NCBI GenBank assembly: GCA_902514615.1
Contig: CABXRG010000007.1
Location: 1-44,657, forward strand
From: an uncultured Bacteroidota bacterium
GTDB lineage: Bacteria; Bacteroidota; Bacteroidia; Flavobacteriales; Flavobacteriaceae
DNA length: 44,657 bases
Reading direction: 5' to 3'
How positions within the stretch are numbered: the stretch's first letter is position 1; every line of letters starts with the position of its first letter. A model generated the notes under the pieces. The model worked only from the letters and a program-made list of their open reading frames with translations, made no database searches and had not been told where the DNA came from. Both the position numbers and the translations under genes were made by a program. Positions 8,181-17,959 of the stretch are shown one piece after another.

Positions 8181-9184
8181 TGCTAAATGATATTTACTTT
8201 GCGGATCCAGAGTTTCTTATAATACTAATTATAATTCCTGTAGCTATATATTTTTGGTTTAGATTTGGAAAACTTACCCAAGCTACATTAAGACACTCTT
8301 CTTTATCATTATTGAAGTTAAATAATTCACTTTTATCAAAACTTAGACCTTCATTAAATATAATTAGAATAATAGTGATATTACTATTAATTATTGCTGT
8401 TTCAAGACCTCAATCAAAGTCTACATCTAAGAGAATTAAAACTTCAAGAGGTATTGATATTGTAATGGTTATAGATATATCTTCAAGTATGTTATCAAAG
8501 GACCTTAAACCTGATAGATTAACTGCATTAAAGAATGTGGCATCTAACTTTATAGATGACAGACCTAATGATAGAATTGGTCTTGTTGTTTATGCTGCGG
8601 AGAGTTATACCAAAACACCTGTTACTACAGATAAATTGATTTTAAAACAATCTCTTAGTGAGATAAATTATGAATCACTTTTAGAAGATGGGACAGCTAT
8701 AGGCATGGGACTTTCAACTGCTGTAAATAGACTAAAGGAAAGTACAGCAAAAAGTAAAGTAATAATTCTTCTTACAGATGGTGTTAATAATTCAGGATTT
8801 ATAGACCCTAGAGTTGCAGCAGAACTTGCAGCAGAATATGAAATTAAAACATATACAATAGGTCTTGGTACAAATGGAAGAGCTTTAGCTCCAGTTTCAA
8901 TTTTACCTAATGGAAGTTTTCAATTTAGTTTAACAAAAGTAGAGATTGATGAGGACCTGTTGAGATATATTTCTGAAAAAACTTCAGGAAGATATTTTAG
9001 AGCAACAGACAATTTAGAGCTGCAAAACATATATGATGAAATTAATAAATTGGAGAAAACGGAAGTAACTGAGACTATTTTTACTAATGTCTCAGAAAAA
9101 TATAAATCTTTTGTTTTCATTGGACTAATACTTTTTGTTATTGAAATAATTGCAAGAAAAACAATCTTTAAGAGCTTTATATAA
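8180..9184 (+). CDS. batA: BatA, VWA-domain membrane protein
   Basis: 334 residues. Two N-terminal membrane helices (about 9-25 and 60-75), a VWA domain, and a C-terminal helix (about 310-328). The metal-ion-dependent adhesion site is complete: DISSS (DxSxS, about 98-102), Thr in DGTAIGMG and Asp in LLTDGVN. Bat proteins were named for Bacteroides aerotolerance and probably form a membrane complex in the envelope. The start overlaps the previous stop by 1 nt (TAATG), as does its own stop with batB. Confidence 0.9.
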   Translation: MLNDIYFADPEFLIILIIIPVAIYFWFRFGKLTQATLRHSSLSLLKLNNSLLSKLRPSLNIIRIIVILLLIIAVSRPQSKSTSKRIKTSRGIDIVMVIDISSSMLSKDLKPDRLTALKNVASNFIDDRPNDRIGLVVYAAESYTKTPVTTDKLILKQSLSEINYESLLEDGTAIGMGLSTAVNRLKESTAKSKVIILLTDGVNNSGFIDPRVAAELAAEYEIKTYTIGLGTNGRALAPVSILPNGSFQFSLTKVEIDEDLLRYISEKTSGRYFRATDNLELQNIYDEINKLEKTEVTETIFTNVSEKYKSFVFIGLILFVIEIIARKTIFKSFI

Positions 9185-10224
9185 TGTATCAGTTTGACAA
9201 CCCACATTTTCTTTATTTAGCACTTATAATTCCAATAGTCATAATTATTAATTGGTTTTATATGTCATGGAGAAAAAGAGTACAAAAGACATTTTCAAAT
9301 AAAGAATTACTTAATCTCATAAGTCCCAATAGGTCAAATTTTAAACTCAATCTAAAACTTGTCTTAGAATCATTCGTAATATTATTTTTATGTGTAGCTC
9401 TTGCAAATCCCAAAATTGGAACTGAATTAAAATCAATTAACAGAGAAGGAGTTGATATTGTCTTTGCTATTGATGTATCTAAGAGTATGCTAGCTGAAGA
9501 CGTGGCACCTAATAGACTTATAAGGTCAAAAAGAATTATTTCTGAAGTTATTAATTCTTTAAGCACTGATAGAGTTGGAATTGTAGCTTATGCTGCACAG
9601 GCTATTCCTCAAGTACCTCTTACTACTGACTTTGCTTCAGTTAAGAATTTTTTACAAATAATAGATACAGACATGTTGTCTTCTCAAGGTACTTCAATTG
9701 ATTCAGCATTAAATCTATCAGTAAATTTCTTTGATCAAAATTCTGAGACTAATAGAGTTTTGATACTTATTTCTGACGGAGAAGATCATGATGATATACC
9801 AGGGAGTATTACTAATTTAATTATCGAAAACAATATTAATCTCATTACAATTGGTGTAGGTCAAGAGTCTGGGACAACAATTCCACTTAAAATAGATGGA
9901 ACGGTTGATTCATATAAAAAAGACAGCAATGGCGATGTAGTAATAACTAAGCGTAATAGTGATATTTTACTTAAAATGGCTAATTCTTCAAAAGGGGAGT
10001 ATATTGATGGAAATATTACAGATGAAGCTTTAGAAACTATAAAAACAAAATTAGATAAAATTGATAAATCAGAATTTGAATCATCACAGTTTGTTGAATA
10101 TAAACAGCAATTTCAAGTATTTATTTTATTGTCATTATTGTTTATCATTTCTGATATTTTTATATTTCAAACTAAAACAAAATGGATACAAAATTTAAAT
10201 CTATTTAATGAGAATGAAGATTAG
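9184..10224 (+). CDS. batB: BatB, VWA-domain membrane protein
   Basis: 346 residues and a clear paralogue of the preceding BatA: two N-terminal helices, a VWA domain, and a C-terminal helix (about 305-328). MIDAS residues are intact (DVSKS, Thr in QGTSIDSAL, Asp in LISDGEDHDD). A GTTIPLKIDG / SYKKDSNGDVVITK segment follows, typical of BatB. Overlaps batA by 1 nt and batC by 17 nt. It presumably heterodimerises with BatA in the inner membrane. Confidence 0.9.
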   Translation: MYQFDNPHFLYLALIIPIVIIINWFYMSWRKRVQKTFSNKELLNLISPNRSNFKLNLKLVLESFVILFLCVALANPKIGTELKSINREGVDIVFAIDVSKSMLAEDVAPNRLIRSKRIISEVINSLSTDRVGIVAYAAQAIPQVPLTTDFASVKNFLQIIDTDMLSSQGTSIDSALNLSVNFFDQNSETNRVLILISDGEDHDDIPGSITNLIIENNINLITIGVGQESGTTIPLKIDGTVDSYKKDSNGDVVITKRNSDILLKMANSSKGEYIDGNITDEALETIKTKLDKIDKSEFESSQFVEYKQQFQVFILLSLLFIISDIFIFQTKTKWIQNLNLFNENED

Positions 10225-10945
10225 CTTTTACATATCATTTCTATTTCTAGTAATTTCTGTCTCATCTTATAGTCAAGGTGATCCAAATAACCTTGTTTTT
10301 AATGGAAATAAACAATCTGTTAAAAAAAAATATACTGAAGCAGAAGTGGAATATCGTAAAGCTATCTCAAAAGATAAAGCTAAATCTAAAGCAGCTCATA
10401 ATCTAGGAAATATACTTTTTGAAAATGAAAATTATGACGAGGCAATTCAAGAATATTTTAAAACTCAAAAAAATTCTGAGTTAGACCTTGAAAGACATTC
10501 AGCATTTCACAATCTTGGTAATTCATACATGAAGAAAAAAGATTATGCTCAAGCTATCGAAGCCTATAAAAACGCTCTCAGAAGCAACTCTCAAGATGAT
10601 GAAACTAGATATAATTATGCTTTAGCAAAAAAATTTTTAGAAGGAGATAAGCGTCAAAATTCTCAAAATAATAATGAATCTGAAGATGAAAAGAAAGATA
10701 AATCTGAAGATCAAAAGGAAAATAAAGATCAAAATCAAAATAGTGATAAAGACTCTGATTCTGAAAAAGAAAAACCTAAGGAAAAAGATGAGAATCAAGA
10801 AAAAGACCAAGGAGGTGGACTTTCAAAACAACAAATGGAAAATCTTCTAGAAGCTGTAAATAATATTGAAAAAGATTTAAATCAAAAATTAAAATCTGGA
10901 AAAAAGAAAGTTCAAACAACAAAAAAAGCTGAAAAAGATTGGTAA
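10208..10945 (+). CDS. batC: BatC, TPR protein
   Basis: 245 residues: signal peptide (about 1-23, ending SYSQ), then about three tetratricopeptide repeats with the usual A-x-x-x-L-G-N pattern (AHNLGNILFENENYDEAI, FHNLGNSYMKKKDYAQAI). A very low-complexity acidic/basic linker rich in Lys, Glu, Asp, Gln and Asn follows (about 150-205), and a terminal helix (QQMENLLEAVNNIEKDL). It is predicted to be a periplasmic scaffold that binds other Bat proteins. A second ATG two codons later (10214) is an equally plausible start. Overlaps batB by 17 nt and batD by 7 nt. Confidence 0.88.
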   Translation: MRMKISFYISFLFLVISVSSYSQGDPNNLVFNGNKQSVKKKYTEAEVEYRKAISKDKAKSKAAHNLGNILFENENYDEAIQEYFKTQKNSELDLERHSAFHNLGNSYMKKKDYAQAIEAYKNALRSNSQDDETRYNYALAKKFLEGDKRQNSQNNNESEDEKKDKSEDQKENKDQNQNSDKDSDSEKEKPKEKDENQEKDQGGGLSKQQMENLLEAVNNIEKDLNQKLKSGKKKVQTTKKAEKDW

Positions 10946-12681
10946 AAAAATTTTTCATATTATTTCTAAGTCTAAACTCTTTAATTTTAAGCGCTCAGGT
11001 AAACTTTGAAGCCTCTGTAAGTAAATCAAAACTTGCTCTAAATGAAAGATTAAGGGTTGACTTTGTTATGAATCAAAATGGAGATAATTTTTCCCCTCCT
11101 GAATTTAATAATTTTCAAATAATAGGAGGCCCTAACCAATCAGTTAAAACCCTTTATGTAAATGGGGAAAGAGAATTCTCAAAGACATATTCTTATTTCT
11201 TAAAACCACTTAAAAAAGGAAGGCTAAAAATAAATCAAGCCTCTATTGAAATAGATGGTGAAATATATAAATCACTCCAGGTTGAAGTTTTAATTACAGA
11301 TTCTGTTCAACAGCCCTCAGATGCCATAACTCAATATTTTAATGATGATGATATAGAATTGAGAGCCTTGATATCTAAAGGATCACCTTATTTAAATGAA
11401 CCAATAACAGTAGTTTACAAGCTTTATTATAAGGCTCCAATAAACATTTCAGATGCTCGTGAGACAGAGACCCCAAAATTCAAAGATTTCTGGAGTCAAA
11501 CTATAAAAATACCCCAGTTAAAAGTAAAGAGAGAAATATACAAAGGGCAGAACTATAATGTAGTAGAATGGAGAAAAGTAGTTCTATATCCCCAAAAGAT
11601 TGGTGAATTAGAAATTTCTCCCCTATCATTAAATTTAGTTCTTGATGTACCTACTGACAAAAGAGACTTTTTTGGTAATGTTATTTATGATCAAACTTCT
11701 CAATTTATATCTACAGGTATGAGGAGAATCATTGTCAAAGACTTACCTCAGACAGGTAAACCTAATAGCTTTTCTGGTGCAGTTGGTAAATTTGAGTTTG
11801 ATGTAATCTTAAACAAAAATTCTTTAAGGGCAACTGAATCTTTTATGGCTGAACTTAAAGTTAAGGGGAATGGAAATCTTAAACTATTTGATTTGCCAGA
11901 TATTTTAGTACCAAACTCAATGGAGCTTTTTGAACCAGAAAGAGAGGAACTTATAAACACAAACTTATCAGGTATGAGTGGATCTGTTTCAAAATTTTTT
12001 ACCGTTATTCCTAGATTTCAGGGAAATTTTCCAATAGAAGAAGTAGAGTTCTCATATTTTGATCCAGAATTAGAAAAATATAAAATTTTAAAATCACCAA
12101 GACTTACAATTGATGTTTATGATGGTCCAGTGATAAGCAATGCAATTACAAATGAAAATTCAAATATTATTACTTCAAATGATTCATTCCGTTTTATTAA
12201 AACGAATCCAAATCTTAAAGAAGTTAAAAGTGATAGATTTTTTCAATCTAATTTCTTCTATGTAACAGTAACAACACCATTCATACTTCTTCTTTCTTTA
12301 TTACTATTTAAAACATATAAAAAAAATAGAAAAGAATCATCTAATGAGTTAATTAGAATTCAGGAAAAGCAGATTAATAAGATGATTGAATCTGCAAAAA
12401 AATCAATTGGAGACAAGGTTATATTTTATGACAAAATTGAAAAAGCTATTATAAAAAGTTTAATGGTTAAATTTTCAATTAAAATGGAAAGTTTAAATAA
12501 GGATAAAATCCAATATATTGGGGAAGAAAAAGGACTAAAAAAGGATGATATCCTATTAATCATAAAATTAATTGAAAACTGTGAAAAGGCTAAATATTCG
12601 AGATCTTCAGACAGTATAATGAACAATGATTTAGAAAATGCTAGAAAAGCAATTAGATCAATTTTAAAAGTTAAAGCATGA
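10939..12681 (+). CDS. batD: BatD, large extracytoplasmic protein
   Basis: 580 residues with signal peptide (ending LILSAQ), several beta-sandwich repeats containing the BatD landmarks FNNFQIIGGPNQS, FFGNVIYDQ and GAVGKFEFDV, one membrane helix (about 439-460), and a cytoplasmic helical tail. The only in-frame start that keeps the signal peptide is TTG at 10939, inside the end of batC; translation is probably coupled. Length is usual for the family. The tail ends in an ENARKAIRSILK-type helix also found in homologues. Confidence 0.9.
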   Translation: MVKKFFILFLSLNSLILSAQVNFEASVSKSKLALNERLRVDFVMNQNGDNFSPPEFNNFQIIGGPNQSVKTLYVNGEREFSKTYSYFLKPLKKGRLKINQASIEIDGEIYKSLQVEVLITDSVQQPSDAITQYFNDDDIELRALISKGSPYLNEPITVVYKLYYKAPINISDARETETPKFKDFWSQTIKIPQLKVKREIYKGQNYNVVEWRKVVLYPQKIGELEISPLSLNLVLDVPTDKRDFFGNVIYDQTSQFISTGMRRIIVKDLPQTGKPNSFSGAVGKFEFDVILNKNSLRATESFMAELKVKGNGNLKLFDLPDILVPNSMELFEPEREELINTNLSGMSGSVSKFFTVIPRFQGNFPIEEVEFSYFDPELEKYKILKSPRLTIDVYDGPVISNAITNENSNIITSNDSFRFIKTNPNLKEVKSDRFFQSNFFYVTVTTPFILLLSLLLFKTYKKNRKESSNELIRIQEKQINKMIESAKKSIGDKVIFYDKIEKAIIKSLMVKFSIKMESLNKDKIQYIGEEKGLKKDDILLIIKLIENCEKAKYSRSSDSIMNNDLENARKAIRSILKVKA

Positions 12682-13418
12682 AGATATTTTTGATCTTTTT
12701 ATCAATTTTTTTAAATAACCAAGTTGTAGAAGACTTATTTGAGCAATCCAATAATTTCTATACTAACGGAGAATATCAAAATGCTGTTACAGGATATTTA
12801 GATATTTTAGAATCTGGATATGAAAGTGCTGAACTTTATTTCAATATTGGAAATACATTTTATAAATTAAATAATATTCCTGAAAGCAATTTTTATTATG
12901 AAAAAGCAAAATCAATTTCTCCAAATGATGAAGATATTTTAACAAACTTGTCATTTGCTCAAAACCTCCGAATTGATAAAATAGAAGTATTACCAGTTAC
13001 TGAGTTACAAAAATTAAAACTTTCAATTTTAGATTTGTTTTTAGAGAAAGGGTGGACGGTAACACTCGTTGTTTTAATCTGGATTATGTGTTTTTCTACT
13101 ATTTTTTATATCCTTTCAAATGATTCAAAATTTAAAAGATTATTCTTTAGTGTTTCAATTATTTTTATGATTTTATCTTCTTTGACACTATTTGTAAATC
13201 TTGAAAAGAAAAAACTAAGTGAAATAAAGTATGCAATTATATATGATAAAGAAATTGAGGTTTGGTCTGAACCAAATAAAATTTCTGAATTAAAATTTAT
13301 ACTTCATGAGGGGACAAAGGTTAAACAGTTAGATGTTATACAGGATTGGGTAAGTATCCAGCTTGAAAATGGTACACTTGGATGGGTTCAATTATCTAGT
13401 TTAAAAATTCTAGATTAA
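12678..13418 (+). CDS. batE: BatE, TPR and SH3-like membrane protein
   Basis: 246 residues. An N-terminal hydrophobic signal is followed by two to three TPR units (LYFNIGNTFYKLNNIPESNF), then two membrane helices (about 125-146 and 155-174). A C-terminal bacterial SH3 domain (about 185-246) has the motif WVSIQLENGTLGWVQLSSL. It is last in the Bat operon and overlaps batD by 4 nt (ATGA). Its 3' end overlaps the convergent cvpA by 9 nt, so there is no room for a separate terminator between the two. Confidence 0.88.
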   Translation: MKIFLIFLSIFLNNQVVEDLFEQSNNFYTNGEYQNAVTGYLDILESGYESAELYFNIGNTFYKLNNIPESNFYYEKAKSISPNDEDILTNLSFAQNLRIDKIEVLPVTELQKLKLSILDLFLEKGWTVTLVVLIWIMCFSTIFYILSNDSKFKRLFFSVSIIFMILSSLTLFVNLEKKKLSEIKYAIIYDKEIEVWSEPNKISELKFILHEGTKVKQLDVIQDWVSIQLENGTLGWVQLSSLKILD

Positions 13419-13907
13419 ATCTCCTTGATACATTTCTTTACTAATTTCAAATGAATCAAATAGAATTTCAGACAATATGTGCATTTGAACCATCAGTACT
13501 GAATCACTAATTAGGGAAATTGATAAAAGATTTAAAGAAAAAACAACTTTTGTTAGAATCAATAGAATTAAAAGTAGTTTCAATCCTCCAAAAAGCCCTC
13601 CCATTAAACTATTTAAAAGACCTAAGTAGACAATTTTTGCTAGTTTAGTAAATCCTTTTGCGAAAAAAATAATTAGTGAATAACTAAGAATAAAAATTAT
13701 AATAAAGGAGATAGTGTTTACTAAATTCAGATTTAGATTTATAAACTTCACTATCTGTTGAGACAAAAGACTATCGATATTACCTGATATAAAAAAAGAA
13801 ATAAAAACTCCGAAGAAACTGGATAGCTCAATAATCAAACCTTTTGAATATCCCCTTATAACCCCAAAACTTATTATTGCAATTATTACTAAATCAATTA
13901 AATTCAT
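13410..13907 (-). CDS. cvpA: CvpA family membrane protein
   Basis: 165 residues, four predicted membrane helices. The N-terminus has the family signature: MNLIDLVIIAIISFGVIRGYSKGLI, with the RGYxKG turn after helix 1. The middle has FAKGFTKLAKIVYLGLLNSLMGGLFGGLK. CvpA proteins support envelope stress tolerance and, in some species, colicin V production; the molecular role is not settled. It faces pheS divergently across 70 bp. Confidence 0.85.
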   Translation of the reverse strand: MNLIDLVIIAIISFGVIRGYSKGLIIELSSFFGVFISFFISGNIDSLLSQQIVKFINLNLNLVNTISFIIIFILSYSLIIFFAKGFTKLAKIVYLGLLNSLMGGLFGGLKLLLILLILTKVVFSLNLLSISLISDSVLMVQMHILSEILFDSFEISKEMYQGDLI

Positions 13908-13918
13908 AAAACTTAATT

Positions 13919-13926
13919 TATATTTG
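13919..13926 (+). promoter_or_regulatory. -7 promoter box for pheS (TATATTTG)
   Basis: TATATTTG is a full match to TAnnTTTG, followed by CA as in the tRNA-Asp promoter of this window. It lies 51 nt before the pheS ATG. No TTG was found at the expected -33 distance. Confidence 0.5.
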
Positions 13927-13977
13927 CAATATACATAAGGATAATTACACGCTTTTGATTTTATTTAAAAAATTAAG

Positions 13978-14982
13978 ATGATAGAAAAACTTGAGGGATA
14001 TATATCGGATTTAAATAAGTTTGACTCACATGACCTGAATGAGATAGAGTCTTTAAAGATTAAGTTTCTTGGAAGAAAAGGTTTAATTAATGAACTATTT
14101 TCTGACTTTAAAAATGTCCCAGCTGAGCAAAAAAAAGAGTTTGGTCAAAAAATAAATGAATTAAAGATTCTGGCACAAAACAAATACGATGTTTTAAAAT
14201 CAAACATTAAAAAGTCAAGTAATACAATTTCAGAAGATTTTACAAAACCAGGATTTCCAGTTTCTTCAGGCTCACTTCATCCAATAACTTTGATTAAAAA
14301 TAGAATTATTGATATATTTTCAAAAGTAGGATTTGAGCTATCTGAAGGACCTGAAATTGAAGATGATTGGCATAACTTTACTGCATTAAATCTGCCTCAA
14401 CATCACCCTGCAAGAGATATGCAAGATACTTTCTTTATTCAGCAGAATCCTGATATTCTCTTACGAACTCATACCTCATCAGTACAGGTAAGATATCTTG
14501 AAGATAACCCACCTCCTCTAAAAATAATATCACCGGGTAGAGTCTATAGAAATGAAGCGATATCATCTAGATCCCATTGTATTTTTCATCAAATTGAAGG
14601 AATTTATGTTGATGAGAATGTTTCATTTGCTGATTTAAAACAAATGATACTTTATTTTACTAAATCTATGTTTGGAAAATCAAAGTTAAGGTTTAGACCT
14701 TCATTCTTTCCATTTACTGAACCAAGTGCTGAAGTAGATATTTATTGGGGTCTTGAAACAGAAACAGATTATAGAATTACTAAAGGAACTGGTTGGCTTG
14801 AAATTATGGGTTGTGGGATGGTTGATCCAAATGTATTAGAAAATTGTAATATTGACTCTGAAAAGTATACTGGGTATGCTTTTGGTTTAGGCCTAGAAAG
14901 AATTGCAATGCTTATCTATCAAATTCCAGATATTAGACTTTTTTTTGAAAATGACATAAGATTTTTAAACCAGTTTAAATAA
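13978..14982 (+). CDS. pheS: Phenylalanine-tRNA ligase alpha subunit
   Basis: 334 residues, normal for bacterial PheS. It has an N-terminal coiled-coil arm (about 1-85) with the LGRKG turn, then the class II catalytic core: motif 1 area FELSEGPEIEDDWHNFTALN, QHHPARDMQDTFF, LLRTHTSSVQ, motif 2 area PGRVYRNEAISSRSHCIFHQ, and motif 3 area YAFGLGLERIAMLIY. It charges tRNA-Phe together with PheT, which is not in this window. It ends 5 nt before the convergent ALDH gene. Confidence 0.95.
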   Translation: MIEKLEGYISDLNKFDSHDLNEIESLKIKFLGRKGLINELFSDFKNVPAEQKKEFGQKINELKILAQNKYDVLKSNIKKSSNTISEDFTKPGFPVSSGSLHPITLIKNRIIDIFSKVGFELSEGPEIEDDWHNFTALNLPQHHPARDMQDTFFIQQNPDILLRTHTSSVQVRYLEDNPPPLKIISPGRVYRNEAISSRSHCIFHQIEGIYVDENVSFADLKQMILYFTKSMFGKSKLRFRPSFFPFTEPSAEVDIYWGLETETDYRITKGTGWLEIMGCGMVDPNVLENCNIDSEKYTGYAFGLGLERIAMLIYQIPDIRLFFENDIRFLNQFK

Positions 14983-14987
14983 TAATC

Positions 14988-16526
14988 TTAACCAATATCA
15001 AATTTTATGCCCTGAGCTAGAGGAAGTTCAGAAGAGTAATTTATAGTATTTGTTTGTCTTCTCATATAAACTTTCCATGCGTCAGATCCACTCTCTCTTC
15101 CACCTCCTGTATCTTTTTCTCCACCAAATGCACCGCCAATTTCAGCACCAGATGTACCAATATTCACATTAGCAATTCCACAATCACTTCCCCAATGAGA
15201 TAGAAAAGTTTCTGCTTCCCTTAAATTATTAGTCATTATTGCTGAAGAAAGACCTTGATCGACTTCATTTTGAATCTCTAGAGCATTTTGAATATTTCCT
15301 GAGTATTTTATTAAGTATAATATAGGAGCAAAAGTTTCTTGGTGAACAATTTTCAAGGAATGATCAACTTCTGCTATTGCAGGTTTTACGTAACAACCAC
15401 TAATATAATTGTCTCCAGTAAGAACCTCGCCTTCAACTAACCAAGCTCCTCCTTGATCATTTACTTCTGATATAGCATGTTGATATGATATTACAGCTTG
15501 CTTGTCTATAAGTGGGCCAACATGATTGATAGAATCAAGAGGATCTCCAATCTTAATTTGATTGTATGCTTTAATTAATGAGTCTTTTACTTTTTCGTAA
15601 ATTTTCTCATGTACGATCAACCTCCTAGTTGAGGTACATCTTTGTCCACAAGTGCCAACTGCTCCAAAAACTGTCCCCATAATTGTCATTTTTAAATCAG
15701 CCTCAGGCGTAACTATTATTGCATTGTTACCTCCTAGTTCAAGTAAAGTTTTACCTAATCTTGCACCAACTTTTTCAGAAACAATTTTACCCATTCTTGT
15801 TGATCCTGTTGCAGATACTAAAGGAATACTCTTATTTTGTGATAACATTTCACCAATTTTGTAATCACCATTTATTAAACATGAAACCCCCTCAGGAATA
15901 TTATTCTCTTTAAGCACCTCCCCAATAATCTTTTGACAAACAATACTACAAAGGGGAGTCTTTTCACTAGGTTTCCAAATAGCAACATTTCCACAAACCC
16001 ATGCTAATGCCACATTCCAGCTCCAAACGGCAACTGGAAAATTAAATGCAGATATTATTCCAACAATTCCTAGGGGATGATATTGTTCATACATTCTATG
16101 TGTTGGTCTTTCAGAATGCATTGTAAATCCATGAAGTTGTCTAGACAAACCTACAGCAAAGTCACATATATCGATCATTTCTTGAACTTCACCAAGTCCC
16201 TCTTGATATGATTTACCCATTTCATAAGAAACAAGAGTTCCAAGTAATTCTTTTTCCTCTCTAAGTTTATTTCCAAATTGACGCACTAACTCACCTCTTT
16301 TAGGAGCTGGGATTTTTCTAAATTCTTTAAATGCTTTTTTCGAAACTTCGATAATATGATCAAAATCTTTTTTTGAACCTGAAGAAATTTCTCCAATTAA
16401 TTCTCCATCAACTGGAGAATAACTTTTTAATATTTCACCAGAACTAAACCATTCTGAACCAGTAGAACATCCATGACTTAATTCATTAAGTCCATATTTT
16501 TTAAATAATTGATTTAAATTTTCCAT
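14988..16526 (-). CDS. Aldehyde dehydrogenase, ALDH7 (antiquitin/AmaB) type
   Basis: 512 residues. NAD-binding and catalytic landmarks are in order: SAFNFPVAVWSWN, WKPSEKTPL, SATGSTRMGK, the general-base Glu in LLELGGNNAII, and the nucleophilic Cys in GTCGQRCTSTRRL. The extended C-terminus (FGGEKDTGGGRESGSDAWKVYMRRQ) is typical of the ALDH7 subfamily. These enzymes oxidise alpha-aminoadipate semialdehyde (lysine catabolism) or related semialdehydes; the substrate here is inferred from subfamily only. The start is 2 nt from the pyk stop, so the two are probably cotranscribed. Confidence 0.85.
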   Translation of the reverse strand: MENLNQLFKKYGLNELSHGCSTGSEWFSSGEILKSYSPVDGELIGEISSGSKKDFDHIIEVSKKAFKEFRKIPAPKRGELVRQFGNKLREEKELLGTLVSYEMGKSYQEGLGEVQEMIDICDFAVGLSRQLHGFTMHSERPTHRMYEQYHPLGIVGIISAFNFPVAVWSWNVALAWVCGNVAIWKPSEKTPLCSIVCQKIIGEVLKENNIPEGVSCLINGDYKIGEMLSQNKSIPLVSATGSTRMGKIVSEKVGARLGKTLLELGGNNAIIVTPEADLKMTIMGTVFGAVGTCGQRCTSTRRLIVHEKIYEKVKDSLIKAYNQIKIGDPLDSINHVGPLIDKQAVISYQHAISEVNDQGGAWLVEGEVLTGDNYISGCYVKPAIAEVDHSLKIVHQETFAPILYLIKYSGNIQNALEIQNEVDQGLSSAIMTNNLREAETFLSHWGSDCGIANVNIGTSGAEIGGAFGGEKDTGGGRESGSDAWKVYMRRQTNTINYSSELPLAQGIKFDIG

Positions 16527-16528
16527 TT

Positions 16529-17959
16529 CTAAATTTTTGAAACTCTTACCGTGTTAACCATTCCTTTTTCATGAATTGGCATTGAAGTTAAATTAATAAC
16601 CTTTTCATCTTTCTGTAGATAGTTATTTTCAACTGCTATTTTATTTATCTCCTCAACAGTTTTATCAGTGCTTTCTGTTCCACTATAATAAAATGCTTTT
16701 ACACCCCACAAAAGGTTTAGTTGAGTTAGAATTCTTTTATTTGATGTAAAAACTAAAACATGTGTTTTAGGTCTCCAAGATGAAATCTGATATGCTGTAT
16801 AACCACTATTAGTTAAAGTGCTTATGGCTTTAGCATTTGTATCATTTGCAATTTTAGCTGCATAATAACATATGGATTTTGTGATAAATCTATCAGATTC
16901 ATAATCAGTTGGATGCTTATGTTTTAATGAAATTAGGTTTGAATTTTCAACCTTTCCAATTATTCTTGAAATTGTTTGTATAACCTCAACAGGATACTTA
17001 CCTACAGAAGTTTCGCCTGATAACATTACGGCGTCTGCTCCATCCATAACTGAGTTAGCCACATCATTAACTTCAGCTCTATTAGGATTAAGGCTTTCCA
17101 TCATACTTTCCATCATTTGAGTTGCAATTATAACAGGAATTCTGGCTTTCTTGGCCTTATGAACAAGTTTTTTTTGAATCAATGGAACCTCAGCCGCGTT
17201 AATTTCAACTCCTAAGTCTCCTCTTGCAACCATTATTCCACTTGCATGTTTCATAATATCATCAATATTCTTTACACCTTCAGGTTTTTCAATTTTTGCA
17301 ATAACAGGAATTCTATGATCAGTATTTTTTTCTAATAATTCTATTAAAGATTTCATATCAGATTCATGCCTTACAAATGAAAGTGCAATCCAATCAACAT
17401 TTTGTTTAGCTGAGAATATAGCATCCTCAATATCTTTTTTTGTTAATGCAGGTTGAGAAATATTGGTATTTGGCAGGTTAAATCCTTTATTTGAGGAAAT
17501 ATTGCCTCCTTGAATTACTTCTGCTTTTATTTGATCTTTTTTATTAGTGTCAGTAACCTTTAAAATTATTTTACCATCATCTATCAAAATTTTCTCTCCC
17601 TGTTTAATGTCTTTTGGAAGACTTTGATAATTTATAAAAATCATCTTATCATCTCCTATGAATTCTTTTCCTGTTTTTATTTTAACCTCTGAACCAACAC
17701 TGAGAATTATATTTTGTGACATTTCACCAATTCTAAGTTTAGGTCCTTGAAGATCTGCAAGTATTGAAGTATTAGTGTTTAAGTTGTCGTTAATTCTTCT
17801 TATGTCATTTATTAAAATTTCAGCCTCTTGATGGCTTGAATGAGAGAAATTAATTCTCAATACATCAACACCTTCTTTTATAAGTTCTTCAATAGTATTA
17901 TAAGATGAGGAAGCTGGACCTAGAGTAGCAATTATCTTTGTTTTTTTTATTCTCTTCAT
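16529..17959 (-). CDS. pyk: Pyruvate kinase
   Basis: 476 residues. Converts phosphoenolpyruvate and ADP to pyruvate and ATP, the last step of glycolysis. Visible motifs: KIIATLGPAS at the N-terminus, LRINFSH, DLQGPKLRIG, the catalytic lysine region VIAKIEKPEGV, the metal-binding ARGDLGVE, and IIATQMMESM with the following SVMDGADAVMLSGETSVGKYP. The C-terminal regulatory domain is present. The start ATG overlaps the upstream IPExxxVDY gene by 4 nt (ATGA), indicating translational coupling. Confidence 0.95.
   Translation of the reverse strand: MKRIKKTKIIATLGPASSSYNTIEELIKEGVDVLRINFSHSSHQEAEILINDIRRINDNLNTNTSILADLQGPKLRIGEMSQNIILSVGSEVKIKTGKEFIGDDKMIFINYQSLPKDIKQGEKILIDDGKIILKVTDTNKKDQIKAEVIQGGNISSNKGFNLPNTNISQPALTKKDIEDAIFSAKQNVDWIALSFVRHESDMKSLIELLEKNTDHRIPVIAKIEKPEGVKNIDDIMKHASGIMVARGDLGVEINAAEVPLIQKKLVHKAKKARIPVIIATQMMESMMESLNPNRAEVNDVANSVMDGADAVMLSGETSVGKYPVEVIQTISRIIGKVENSNLISLKHKHPTDYESDRFITKSICYYAAKIANDTNAKAISTLTNSGYTAYQISSWRPKTHVLVFTSNKRILTQLNLLWGVKAFYYSGTESTDKTVEEINKIAVENNYLQKDEKVINLTSMPIHEKGMVNTVRVSKI

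Noticed and set aside
10600-10830. Charged low-complexity stretch in batC as a sequencing artefact or tandem repeat
   Set aside because: The frame stays open and BatC proteins often have a Lys/Glu/Gln-rich linker after the TPRs.
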